Under the pieces are notes generated by a model. It saw only the letters and a list, made by a program, of their open reading frames with translations, did not search any database and was not told the origin of the DNA. Source: Mesorhizobium escarrei (GTDB lineage Bacteria > Pseudomonadota > Alphaproteobacteria > Rhizobiales > Rhizobiaceae). From it: DNA of 64,000 bases. This document shows positions 45,601 through 53,807 of this stretch, one piece after another (position 1 is the stretch's first letter; each line of letters starts with the position of its first letter). Both the position numbers and the translations under genes were made by a program. The stretch covers positions 90,002-154,001 of the forward strand of contig NZ_CAKXZT010000160.1 of assembly GCF_935825525.1 (NCBI RefSeq), written 5' to 3'.

Positions 45601-47260
45601 CCGCGGCATCTTCATCACTGACGAGGAGCCGGGCGGCGATCAGCGCGTCGACGAGAGCCAATCGTGCCGGCTTTCCAGCCACTTCGCTAAGCAGGACTGG
45701 ACTTGCCGTAACAGTTTCATCGCCCGGACGCACCGTGGTGAGAGCGCGCAGCACCGCCGGCAATGCCTCCTGGATGTCGGGCGGGAGCGCGTCGACGACT
45801 TCATCGGCGCGGCGCGCGATCGCCCCTTCGAGGCCGCCAAGCGCACGATACGCAGCAAAGGTGAGGATCCGGCGCTCCCGGCCTACCTCGTACAGCGCAT
45901 CGAGAACGAATTCGAGAAGCGGCAACGATCCGGGATCGGCGGCTGCCGCGTCCTGCAGCACATCATCGAGCCGCCCCAGATCGGCGCGCTCCTCGAAGCG
46001 GAGCCCGGCAGCACGAGCCGGCTCGCGAATGATCTGGGCGATCTCAGGGCTCGTCGGCGGCAAGAGCTCATAGCTGCCGAGGCCGTCCTTCAGCGCCGAG
46101 AAGCCTCGGACTTCGCCGCAGCGGTGAAAGAAATCCGACCGGATCGTCGCAATCACCCAGACCAGTCCGCTGCCGGCGAACGCCGCCAAGAGCCGCACAA
46201 GCCCTTCGCGCGACGCCGGTTCCTTCTCCGTCGTGAACAGTTCCTCGGTCTGATCGATGGCGATCAGCAATCGTATTTGCGAAGGGACCGAGCCAGTGGC
46301 GGTGGCTGCTTTGCCGAGTGCCTGGCGGATCAGAGTCAGCGCGCGATCGGGAGCGCTTCGACAGAGTTGAGTCAGCTCTGCCGCTGTCAGTTCGAGAGCC
46401 AATTCGGGCAAAGCACCTTCGCGAAGCAGTCCCGCGGTCAACGAGGCGACAGCATCAGGCCCTTCGGACGGGCGGATCAGGCAACGGCGCCACAAACTGA
46501 TGCCTACCACTGCGCCGGGTCGGGTGATTGAAGGCATCAGCCCCGCGCGCAGAAGAGAAGACTTGCCGGAGCCGCTCATCCCGTAGATGAGCAAAAATGC
46601 TTTGCCATTGGCTGCCAGCTGCTCCAGCCTTTCGGTGCAAGCAGTGATCGCCCGCGCTCTGCCGAAAAAGAGGTCGGCGTTTTCAAATTCGAAGACGTCG
46701 AGACCGCGAAAAGGCGACCTGACCTGTTCCTCCGAAGCGAGGGGTACACGATAGACGTGCACAGGCCGGGCGATATTCTTCACCTTGTGCTCGCCAAGAT
46801 CGATGAAATCGAGCGAAAGCCGATCGCGAGCCTGCGCATAGATCGCCTCGGAGACACATATTCCGCCCGGCCGTGATAACGGTTCCAAACGCGCGGCGAC
46901 GTTGACGCCGTCGCCCATGAGGTTGTCACCCTCTACGACGACATCGCCGAGGTTGATGCCGATGCGAAATCGCAGGCGGCCTGGCTCGGGGAGGTCGGCG
47001 TTCTGTCTATCGATTTCCAACTGGATTTCGGTGGCACACCGCAGCGCCTCGACAGGGCTTGCGAACTCCGCGATGACACTGTCTCCGGCGCTGCCGAACA
47101 CCCGTCCCTCATGGTGCACAATCAGCCGGTCAATGATCTGGCGATAGGCTCTCAGGGTCGCAAGAGTACCTTCCTCATCCCTGCCTATCAGCCGGCTGTA
47201 GCCGACCACATCGGCTGCAAGGATGGCAGCCATTCTGCGCTGAACGCGATTCACGGCCAT
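42647..47260 (-). CDS. class III cyclase - nSTAND NTPase - TM - WD40 signalling protein (1537 aa)
   Basis: Very large multidomain protein. Residues about 8-165 are a class III nucleotide cyclase homology domain with the metal Asp pair in ADVVGYSRL and GSAGDSVIAEF and the block GINLGDVVVEGDNLMGDGVN. Residues about 182-600 are an nSTAND-type NTPase (SPFRGLDVFEFENADLFFGR; Walker A YGMSGSGKSSLL; Walker B LLIAIDQTEELF). Then follow a charged coiled coil (about 620-690), one hydrophobic helix (AAIVATVLALLAGAGAFIGF, about 692-714) and some fourteen WD40 repeats (about 800-1520; SPDG.R and TARIWD units). Role likely signal-dependent cAMP or conflict signalling; the trigger is unknown. Confidence 0.85.
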   Translation of the reverse strand: MAVNRVQRRMAAILAADVVGYSRLIGRDEEGTLATLRAYRQIIDRLIVHHEGRVFGSAGDSVIAEFASPVEALRCATEIQLEIDRQNADLPEPGRLRFRIGINLGDVVVEGDNLMGDGVNVAARLEPLSRPGGICVSEAIYAQARDRLSLDFIDLGEHKVKNIARPVHVYRVPLASEEQVRSPFRGLDVFEFENADLFFGRARAITACTERLEQLAANGKAFLLIYGMSGSGKSSLLRAGLMPSITRPGAVVGISLWRRCLIRPSEGPDAVASLTAGLLREGALPELALELTAAELTQLCRSAPDRALTLIRQALGKAATATGSVPSQIRLLIAIDQTEELFTTEKEPASREGLVRLLAAFAGSGLVWVIATIRSDFFHRCGEVRGFSALKDGLGSYELLPPTSPEIAQIIREPARAAGLRFEERADLGRLDDVLQDAAAADPGSLPLLEFVLDALYEVGRERRILTFAAYRALGGLEGAIARRADEVVDALPPDIQEALPAVLRALTTVRPGDETVTASPVLLSEVAGKPARLALVDALIAARLLVSDEDAAGHVFVRVAHEALLSRWPRASDIVNANRSFLETRARLKADAHRWHSDNKNRDLLLPSGKRLAEGEELLLSRRQEVDDQVVEYIEASSRAQKEREEKDRQAERALIEAAEVARRERLEREADRLAGEAERRDLAATAAIQLARRTRYAAIVATVLALLAGAGAFIGFRGQQEAMRQAVLAQMSANKARSAERKALEARDQALRNQSLSLAFLSQQTATSGNTEAAVLLALEALPTGTSENRRPYIVDAEAALYKALLAHRQTRIFHQDASVTHAAFNRTGDRIVTSSHDATARIWDALNGTETAVLKGHQGAVERAEFSPDGSRVITVARDGTARIWNATSGEQLFLLQPVGNFPTAIFSPNGTRVLTAGENSDASLWDAQTGRKILSVERRGSSSLASFSPDGQSFAIAAGDRRSVLIWNAEDGKLNRTLRVNAWPYSVAFSPDGSRILISSWGPISFPFLSHLWDVSKGMEIAKLAGHKSDTQLQGVMFSHDGRRIATVSLDGSARLWDGISGNLLGVLGQESSGLKLSYMGPDERDQEMNSVFSRDDRFLAAASLNGTVRIWDVESTSLLTTIIGHDALVEHVEFSPVNNSILLTASHDRTARLWDIDGVLATALSHEYPPTFAVFSPDNAHLLTGGGDSAAHLWEVVSGRQIAELDTHETVQSAAFSPDGSRVATASLGGRVLVWDVASRREVAQLKSRDGLLQVQFSPKGDLLATGSAHGTAQLWDAASGAELATIKTSGKLPQAIFGRVGNLVLTATDDNAAHLLKTDGTEFKVLIGHQNRITGAAFSPDGQLVVTGSLDRTARIWSIKDGNSVATLKGHSDELTAVAFSQDGQSLLTASRDGTVRIWSVPVGTEKVVLRGHSGAVDSAQISPNGLYVVTTSSQDRTVRLWAAQSGREIAVLASREDEANRPALMRAAFNSDGTRIAIVSGDDSVRIIRAFQTPLDLIDSARGIVPRELTACERRRFFLPVEGEVGDCPS

Positions 47261-47854
47261 AGCCAGCTCCCGCAGTCCTGAAGCATCCTAAAGGAAATGG
47301 CGGCCGATGAGGAGGGAGGCACCAACCTTACCCGAAGGACGGCGTTGGCAATTATTCCTTTTGACCTCAACGCACAGTTCCGCCTTTGTAGCGAGAAGTC
47401 CAATCCCAGTCGGTTCTGCCACTACCAGCATAATTCTAGTTTTATTGATCGTCCATTGGACCTCCATCCCGTGGCGCACTTGCGACAACGGGACACCGGC
47501 ATAAGTCCCGCCTATCGACCGACGATCGCGTTTTCGCACACGGCTTCAAAATTGCCATTCGCAAACGACCGGGTTTGACCTGACCGGACTTCCAAGGTGG
47601 TTCCACGGAACGGCAGCTAGGGGTCATCAGTACTGGTTGCGCTTAACGTCCGGTTCCGGGAACGAAAAACGGCCTCGGAAGGTCTCGAAAGGGTCATGGG
47701 CGTGAATTCGACTGCGGGCGAACGAGCTTCCGCTTAGGGTCGACTCGCGCCTTTGCGCGAAGGAGCAGCTTCTCTATTCGGCGTGTTGAGGTCAAGCGCT
47801 TGTCGAGCTTTCCGCTTCGCCGGCGTGTGATGTCTTTCGCGGGGTCATGCTTCT
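47261..47854. other. intergenic region without a supported gene
   Basis: About 590 bases upstream of the cyclase-WD40 gene and beyond the truncated protease gene. The part next to 47260 must hold the cyclase promoter. A short minus-strand frame (47288-47539) has no ribosome binding site or family match. Nothing firm was seen. Confidence 0.45.
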
Positions 47855-48415
47855 CTACGGGATCGGCCCTTGGCCTCGCCTTGATGGGGGATCAGAAGAA
47901 TGAGGCGGAACAATCTTTGGAGCGTCCTGATCATTGTGATGCGATCGGTACTGCTGCCCTTGCGAACTCACCTCATCCATCGTCCCGAGGCAGGTATAAA
48001 TACGGCCCGTGGTAGGAGCGAGCAATTGGCTGATCTCCGCTTCCGTTATGAATTTTGAGGTGGACAGGCTTTCAAGCAGGTCGGGGTCGACCGGGGCAAT
48101 CGCGAAATCAGCATGGTCCCTTGCACGTTTGCCATCAGGCGCAGCGGACACAAGCGCTTCAAACTGCAAAAGCTTGAACCGGTCTGCGCCGAGGTACAGA
48201 GACGTTTCGCTGTTAGCGTCGATTACATGGGCGGCGGTGAGCAGAAATCGTCCTTCAGGCAGTTCAAGAAGCATCGCGGTGCCGATGTGATCGGGAGCGC
48301 CTTTATTGGTCACCCCGGAGATTGGCTTCACCGCATCACGGAATTTTGCGGGCGCGGCCTTGGCCGCCTCGTCCAGGTGCTCGCGTACAAACTCCTCAAT
48401 CGTCTTGATAGCCAT
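47855..48415 (-). CDS. trypsin-like serine protease domain protein, C-terminally truncated
   Basis: 186 aa. A helical lead (IKTIEEFVREHLDEAAKAAP) precedes a chymotrypsin-fold start: GTAMLLELPEGRFLLTAAHV with the catalytic His, then DHADFAIAPVDPDLLESL with the Asp. The expected Ser nucleophile region (GxSGG) is absent: after GRIYTCLG the protein ends in about 40 low-complexity residues unlike the family. It is probably cut by a rearrangement at about 47990 and inactive as a protease. A GTG at 48424 is an alternative start. It is the last gene of a four-gene minus-strand run. Confidence 0.6.
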   Translation of the reverse strand: MAIKTIEEFVREHLDEAAKAAPAKFRDAVKPISGVTNKGAPDHIGTAMLLELPEGRFLLTAAHVIDANSETSLYLGADRFKLLQFEALVSAAPDGKRARDHADFAIAPVDPDLLESLSTSKFITEAEISQLLAPTTGRIYTCLGTMDEVSSQGQQYRSHHNDQDAPKIVPPHSSDPPSRRGQGPIP

Positions 48416-48625
48416 GCTATTCACGCCTTCGCTCTAGATAGCCTGCTTCGTCTGGAGCCGACCGTCGCCTCACCCGGGAGGACGACGGCGATACAGACGA
48501 GAGCCTGCTTTGGTGGTGTGTTCCAGAAGCCTCGTCTTGCGCAAGGGATCGTCACCCATTGGGCCGAGACGTGGAGCGACTCGGGGTATGCCTAGAGCCC
48601 GGTCCGCCAGGTGCGCCATTATTTA

Positions 48626-49350
48626 TCATAGGTATAAATTGTTGGCCTCCCCCACAGACTGCACGTCAGCGGTCCCGGCACTTTCAAGAGGCCGAAGGCA
48701 AAGCACGCTGCGATCATCGCCCTTAGCCCCCAGGACGTCCCTGCCATTGAGAAATAATGCTTGATCGCCAGCACCCAGCTCCGCCCAGAAGCCGTCTGTA
48801 GCTATCACCAGTTCCCGGTCAAACTTCATTTTCAACACCGTGGGCGGCATGAATTCCCTCGCGCGGAAACTGCGCGTCAATCGCTGGCGGGCGGGAACAT
48901 CTACGAAGTCGGGTATCAATACATTGCCAGCGACATTGGCGAGCGTATGCGGCTGGCTCACCCAGTCTATTCCGGTCTTGTCGTCATATCGTCCCAAGAG
49001 ACAGTCACCGGCGTGCAAACCAGCAGATCGCGCGCACTTCCAAAATGCGCGATCATGTAGCTCGCTGAATCGCGTGGGTGATCCTTGCGAAGGGCGCCGT
49101 GTATTTCGCGGACGCGCCCGGTGATCGCGTCGCTGGTTATCTCGCCCTCTACGCTGACATACCAGTCGACCAGCCCCCGGCTGATCTTGCGTGCCAGGTC
49201 TCCGCTATGAGGCCCACTGGTCGAGCCATCCAGCACGACACAAAGCGCACCTTCCTTGCGAAGGCCGACCCCGGCACAGTCCCGATTGTCTTTGGTCTTC
49301 GTACCGGTTTGGCTGATCCATCTGACGGCCACCACCATATCAGCCACCAC
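48626..49350 (-). pseudogene. PP2C-type Ser/Thr phosphatase with a single-base frameshift
   Basis: The first frame (49350 down) reads SQTGTKTKDNRDCAGVGLRK and LCVVLDGSTSGPHSGDLA, the PP2C metal motif. At about 49013 it shifts. The second frame continues HAGDCLLGRYDDKTGIDWVS, then FDRELVIATDGFWAELGAGD and GAKGDDRSVLCL, the later PP2C metal-binding motifs. Restoring one missing base at the gtttgcac sequence joins LLV to HAGD and gives a complete phosphatase of about 240 aa. The start overlaps the end of the nucleotidyltransferase gene by 11 bases. Either a decayed gene or a sequencing deletion. Confidence 0.7.
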
Positions 49351-50041
49351 CCTGGCTTATGGCGACAAAGCGATTCCGAACAATGTCGGAGCGGCCTGCC
49401 GGTCCGCGGACATTGCCTTCTAGGAAATATTCAAAGTCAGCATCTTCAAGCAGCGCCGTGAACTGCTCGGCGATGAAATCCCGGATTTCGGCATCGGCTC
49501 CGAGGACTTCGTCGACGATTTCGGGCCGGCCATCGATGATGAGGAGAATGTCCTCCATATCGCGGCTTGTGAAGAGATCGCCTTCGCCGCGGCCAAGATA
49601 GGCCTCAAGCTTTGTCGCAACAAACAATGCTGGCGCCAATCGCTTGATGGTCAGCCCGTCAGTGAGGGCATGGTCAACGGACGTTTCTATTCCTTTTGCG
49701 TACCAGCGGTTGCTGAAGCCAAGGATGCCAGCATCGTCGGGCATAAAATCGACTTTGAGGTCGCCAAGCCGCATCCGGCAGATGACATTGTCCTCCTGCG
49801 ACTCGCCAAATCCTCTTTGCCTCAGCTCCTCCTGCAGCTGCGCCCAGCCCGCATATCCGACGAGGTCGACAATGAGGTCGACATCGTCCGTCGCCCTGAC
49901 ATCTTCAAGGGTCACTTCGTCGGTAATGAAGAGAGCGGTCGTGCATCCGCCAACGAATACCAGCCGCTCTCGGAAGTCGCCTCCCAGCGCCTCGGCTACC
50001 GTCTCCAGCATTTGGAGAAGTTGACCTCTGACAGTCGTCAT
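49340..50041 (-). CDS. nucleotidyltransferase (AbiEii/MNT-like)
   Basis: 233-aa protein with a DNA polymerase-beta-type nucleotidyltransferase core: RLVFVGGCTTALFITDEV, then the metal-binding acidic pair in ATDDVDLIVD, and a conserved C-terminal block LFTSRDMEDILLIIDGRPEI. Members of this superfamily act as toxins (AbiEii, MenA) by adding nucleotides to tRNA or protein. It overlaps the upstream HTH gene by four bases (ATGA at 50038-50041), the layout of a toxin-antitoxin pair. Activity is inferred. Confidence 0.75.
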   Translation of the reverse strand: MTTVRGQLLQMLETVAEALGGDFRERLVFVGGCTTALFITDEVTLEDVRATDDVDLIVDLVGYAGWAQLQEELRQRGFGESQEDNVICRMRLGDLKVDFMPDDAGILGFSNRWYAKGIETSVDHALTDGLTIKRLAPALFVATKLEAYLGRGEGDLFTSRDMEDILLIIDGRPEIVDEVLGADAEIRDFIAEQFTALLEDADFEYFLEGNVRGPAGRSDIVRNRFVAISQGGG

Positions 50042-50616
50042 TTGTTCAAAAGCCTCTCAGAAAGACGCTGCCCCGCCAGACCCGCCTCGCGCTGGTTTCC
50101 GAGCCGTATCGCATCGACGAGAGCAAGGTACTCGTACAGTCGATCGTCTTTCTGGACGGCTTCAGGAACGCTCTTGAACAAGGGCTCGATCGATTGCCCC
50201 ATGTCCTTGCCTTCGGCATAGGGCCAAATGTGTATGTACTCACCGCCGCTGACCAGCAGCCCTTTTAGCATGGGCGCTGCAAAGGCCGTCGGTATCCCGC
50301 GCGTGATGCCGCCCGGCTTTGCCGGAAACACAAATTTCAGCCCGTGGACAATAAAGTTATGAAGGTTGCGGCGATGGGGATTGGCCCGTCCCGTGTCGCG
50401 GTCTTTGATGGCCAGACCCGATGCGAGACTGCGTTTGATCGAAGCGTTTATCTCCGTCTTGCTGATCCCGAGTAGCGATTCCAGGCCACGAACGGAGTAC
50501 GGTGCCTCGCCCGAGAGGCTCCAATAAGGCTCCCCGGAGCCAGCTTGCCCCTCTTGCTCCTGTAAGCTCGCGAGCTTCAGAAGCACCACGATATCCTGAC
50601 TTTTCATCCCGTTCAT
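50038..50616 (-). CDS. winged-helix DNA-binding protein, candidate antitoxin
   Basis: 192 aa. The N-terminal half has a helix-turn-helix (YSVRGLESLLGISKTEINAS, IKRSLASGLAI). The C-terminal half contains the conserved block GLKFVFPAKPGGITRGIPTA, then FAAPMLKGLLVSG and IWPYAEGKDMGQSIEPLFKS, which I know from proteins paired with nucleotidyltransferases in defence islands. It leads the four-gene operon and lies six bases from a 24-base dyad operator, so autorepression is likely. Confidence 0.65.
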   Translation of the reverse strand: MNGMKSQDIVVLLKLASLQEQEGQAGSGEPYWSLSGEAPYSVRGLESLLGISKTEINASIKRSLASGLAIKDRDTGRANPHRRNLHNFIVHGLKFVFPAKPGGITRGIPTAFAAPMLKGLLVSGGEYIHIWPYAEGKDMGQSIEPLFKSVPEAVQKDDRLYEYLALVDAIRLGNQREAGLAGQRLSERLLNK

Positions 50617-50621
50617 GCCCT

Positions 50622-50645
50622 GTCCTCTGTCCTAGGACCAAGGAC
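50622..50645. promoter_or_regulatory. 24-base dyad operator upstream of the HTH gene
   Basis: gtcctctgtcct (50622-50633) is followed immediately by aggaccaaggac (50634-50645), its reverse complement at 10 of 12 positions, centred on cctagg. It lies directly before the start codon at 50616, between any promoter and the gene, as expected for an autoregulated antitoxin operon. Confidence 0.65.
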
Positions 50646-50759
50646 ATTGCACCACAACCGGGTATAAACTGTCAACGAAAATGACCGGCCGCAACGCGGC
50701 GCCCTCTGAAAATACCAAGTTATGGCAATAGCTTGAGTAGCCCCGCAGGGCTTCGGCAA

Positions 50760-52224
50760 CTATGTGTACTTCCGATAATCAGTGCTTACCCGCTCATCAG
50801 AGACATATTTTAACATCTCACCGACGCGTCTGGCCGCCAGGATGGGGATCGGAAGCTTCTGGTTGATCTGAGTCGAGTTCCAGTTGATTTTCGTTAGGGA
50901 TAGGACCTCTTGGGCAATCTCGGCGATGGGACTGTCGCTGCTCTCATGAGGGCAGAGCAGCAGGGGCCGCGGATCGTAAGTCCCTGGATAGGTGCCATAA
51001 TACGGGATACTTCCGTTGGTATATAGTAAGCCCTTGCCGTCCAGCTCTACGAACGTACCGCGCATCACCGGGTAATTTCCATCGCGGAAGACTTTGACGG
51101 TTGACGACTCTTGCACCCAGACAAGGTCGCGCATTTCCGTGCCAGCTTCATCCAGGGCGTCAAGAATCCCTGCCGCTTCCTCATCCCTGAATTTCGAGGT
51201 TTTCATCACAATCACCCGCGCTGGATGATTGCGATGATGTCCCTTGTAGGCGGCAAGCGCCCCGGCAATCAGATCGCGCGCATCTTGCTGCGTCATGTAG
51301 GGATGGCGCCCTCTGCTCTCGGTCTGCGCTCGCTTTCCCTTGAGAATAAAACCACGGCCCCGTTCGTCGAACATTTGGGCGGCGCTGGTAAAAAGCTGCT
51401 GGCCCCCGGCTTCACGATAAAAACTGACTCCAATGTAACAGGCCGAGTACTCGCCTTCCTTGGGCATCCGGCGCCAGGGGATTCGGCCCGTGCCCTTGTA
51501 GTACAGCGTTGTAAGGAGGTTCCAGGTGCGGTCAGCCTGGTCTTGAATCTTCCGCTCGCTCGACTGCTTGATCTTGAGGGGAATGGTAACCCGCTCATCA
51601 AATACGTCTTCCCAGACGAGCTGAATAGGAAAACTTAGATGCATCGCCTTGGCTTTAAGCATACCCCGAAAGTTGGGGGCGTCGGAGCCGCCGCTATCTT
51701 CTGCCTCGGTGGTTGCGCCTTCTTCTACCCTTGCATTGAACACTCGCTCCAAAAGCGCGACCGGTAGCGCAATGATCGCGACATCTGGCTTGCTGCTTCC
51801 TTCATCGATTGTCTGCAGGAGCTGCACGATCTCATCGACCGCCATCTCAACGGCACTCGTATCGTTTGGCTCCTTTCTAATCTTGTCTAGTCGGGCCTGG
51901 GGAATGGCCGCCGTGGCTCCGTCCTGAATCTGAAACTTGCAACGAAACGGGTTCTGATTTCCTAGACCCGGAAAATCCGGGTGGAGATTGGGATGCTTCT
52001 CAGTTTTACCGCAAATCCCGTCACTGCTTCGTCAAAGAATTTCCGGGTATCTTCGACTGTCTTTGCGTTCCGACCACGGCTATCTTGATCGCATCGCCAA
52101 GGGGGGTCTGGAGCGGCCCCGCTTCAAACAAGCCTAGCCGGGGATCAGGGTGGCGGTGTTTGTCCCCAAACTCCGGTATTAGGTAGCAAACGCACCTCGG
52201 TTCATTTGCGGAAATGTAGGTAGT
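50760..52224 (-). pseudogene. short prokaryotic Argonaute (MID-PIWI) with two single-base frameshifts
   Basis: The long 3' frame (51845-50760, 361 aa, open further up to about 52030) has the PIWI signature: KPDVAIIALPVALLERV, CYIGVSFYREAGGQQLF, PARVIVMKTSKFRDEE, GSIPYYGTYPGTYDPRPLLL, NWNSTQINQKLPIPILAARR. Upstream, two other frames supply the MID start: PDPRLGLFEAGPLQTPLGDA, IKIAVVG, then NAKTVEDTRKFFDEAV. Restoring one base near 52068 and one near 52008 gives about 490 aa, the size of short pAgos. The first catalytic Asp is replaced (GVSF), so slicing is not expected. No start codon is evident near 52224. No APAZ/TIR/Sir2 partner lies beside it. Confidence 0.8.
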
Positions 52225-52241
52225 TCAATTACGGTTCCGGG

Positions 52242-52712
52242 ATGATATTTCCCGCAGATACGAATGCCCCCCACGTTGTGCACGCTCTCGTTCGGAAACG
52301 CGCCGAGATTGCGGGGCAGATCGAACACAATCAACTTGCACTTAGGCGACTAATTGCCGAGTTAGATCATCTCGACGCGACAATACGAATTTTCGAGCCT
52401 TCGATTGATGTTGGACGGATACCCGCGAAGCCAGTTCCGCCACGGCACGCAGCTTTCAAGGGAGAGGTGACGCGCGTCGTTTTGAGTATGCTACGAGAGG
52501 CCGCAGGGCCGCTAACCTCTCGTGACATAGCCACCCAGTTGATGACCGAGAGAGGTCTTAGCAAGGAAGACAACGCGTTATCAGTGATTATGGTCAAACG
52601 CGTCTGCGCTTGCCTTCGCAAGCATCGAATCAACGGCACAATAACGACGGTGCCTGTGGAAGGCAGTCTTCAGGGATGGGCGCTGGTAAGGAAGAGAGAA
52701 AATGAGGTGTGA
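52242..52712 (+). CDS. coiled-coil plus winged-helix protein A (156 aa)
   Basis: 156 aa. Residues about 12-50 are a coiled coil (VRKRAEIAGQIEHNQLALRR). After a Pro-rich linker comes a winged-helix-like domain (TRVVLSMLREAAGPLTSRDI, ATQLMTERGL, VKRVCACLRKHRINGTI). The next gene has the same architecture. It is divergent from the Argonaute relic with nearly no gap. No named family; a DNA-binding or restriction-related regulator is a guess. Confidence 0.65.
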   Translation: MIFPADTNAPHVVHALVRKRAEIAGQIEHNQLALRRLIAELDHLDATIRIFEPSIDVGRIPAKPVPPRHAAFKGEVTRVVLSMLREAAGPLTSRDIATQLMTERGLSKEDNALSVIMVKRVCACLRKHRINGTITTVPVEGSLQGWALVRKRENEV

Positions 52713-52774
52713 TTCGCCCACGACCGACCCTACTGTGTAGTGCCGAATCGGTTGCAAGCTCGTATGCTGGCCGA

Positions 52775-53242
52775 ATGGAGAATGCTGTTGTCGGCCAGCT
52801 AAAAGCGCTCAAGAACACTCTGGAGAGCGAAATCAGGAGCGAGACTTCGCGGCTTTCGGGCCTCAAGGCGGAAATCGGCGTTGTTCAAAAGCGAATTGAT
52901 GATCTCACGGAGTCTGTGGCTAATACCATCAGGAGCATCCAGCTTCTTGAGCGAAGTCCTTCGACCAGCGCGAGACCCGGAGGACTGGGAAAGCGGATTC
53001 CAATCGCTTGGGGCCAAGGAACCAGACTTGCTTACGGTATTTTGCGGTCGGCCGAGACACCACTGAGCGTCCCCGAGTTAGCACGAAGGACACTTGCGGT
53101 GGCGGGCATTTCAGAACCTAACGATGTCCAGCTCAAGTCGATGGTGAATGTCCTCTATCGATCCCTCAAGGACCAAGTCGCAAAAGGTCGAATCATCGAG
53201 CACACGACTAATCCCAAGACCTTCTCCCCGACCCCAAGCTAG
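52775..53242 (+). CDS. coiled-coil plus winged-helix protein B (155 aa)
   Basis: 155 aa starting at ATG 52775. Coiled coil at about 5-55 (LKALKNTLESEIRSETSRLS) followed by a linker and a winged-helix domain (GTRLAYGILRSAETPLSVPE, LARRTLAVAGI, VNVLYRSLKDQVAKGRI). Same layout as protein A, 62 bases upstream, so the two look like diverged duplicates that could form a heterodimer. It converges on the GIY-YIG gene with one base between the stops. Confidence 0.65.
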   Translation: MENAVVGQLKALKNTLESEIRSETSRLSGLKAEIGVVQKRIDDLTESVANTIRSIQLLERSPSTSARPGGLGKRIPIAWGQGTRLAYGILRSAETPLSVPELARRTLAVAGISEPNDVQLKSMVNVLYRSLKDQVAKGRIIEHTTNPKTFSPTPS

Positions 53243-53243
53243 G

Positions 53244-53807
53244 TCATAGGAAGATGGGGTTGAACTTTTCGCGCCGGAATTTCGTCCGCAGCTTGCTCAA
53301 TGTTCGGCTAAAGTCATCCCTTTTCCGGCCACGGTCGTTAAGCGGGCTTCCAGAGCGCCGAATGAGGTCGGCCTCGACGTCTTGGATGCATTCAGTGCGT
53401 TTGTAGGCTACTAGGGCATTAGTGCGAAGGAACTGGCCCAGCTTGCTGTGCATCTGACCAATCAATTCGTCCGAGTCCGGCCAAATGGCGTTGTACTCAT
53501 ATTGCAGCGCCATCAAAGACAGCTTGAAACCAGAAGCCACCGAACAGCCGTCTAGGTGTTCGCGAATGCGCCAGCGTAGGTCGTATGACTCGCCCGTGTA
53601 GAGGTGCACGTAGCTTGCGAGTCGCCACGGTGGTGGACCTGGACGGAGACCGTTGTAGTTCGACCGGTCAAGAATATGGTCTCCGCCCTGAACAAGGATC
53701 GCGTAGACACCCGGAGCCTCTGGCACTCGGTTTGGATACCGAGCAAACAGGCTTGCCGTGATGAGTTTGAAGCCCTCCGCAACGAAGGGCGTTGTGAATA
53801 CAGTCAT
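53244..53807 (-). CDS. GIY-YIG nuclease-like protein (187 aa)
   Basis: 187 aa with a GIY-YIG fold: the first strand APGVYAILV (GIY position) and, after a 35-residue insert, HLYTGESYDLRWRIREHLDG, with YTG as the YIG counterpart and the conserved Arg. Conserved Glu is probably in CIQDVEADLIRRSGSPLND. Its ATG overlaps the transposase stop (TGATG, 53805-53809), so it should be translated by coupling to the transposase. Predicted endonuclease, cytoplasmic. Confidence 0.7.
   Translation of the reverse strand: MTVFTTPFVAEGFKLITASLFARYPNRVPEAPGVYAILVQGGDHILDRSNYNGLRPGPPPWRLASYVHLYTGESYDLRWRIREHLDGCSVASGFKLSLMALQYEYNAIWPDSDELIGQMHSKLGQFLRTNALVAYKRTECIQDVEADLIRRSGSPLNDRGRKRDDFSRTLSKLRTKFRREKFNPIFL

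Noticed and set aside
47288..47539. 83-aa minus-strand frame upstream of the cyclase gene
   Set aside because: No ribosome binding site, no family, and it lies where the cyclase promoter should be.
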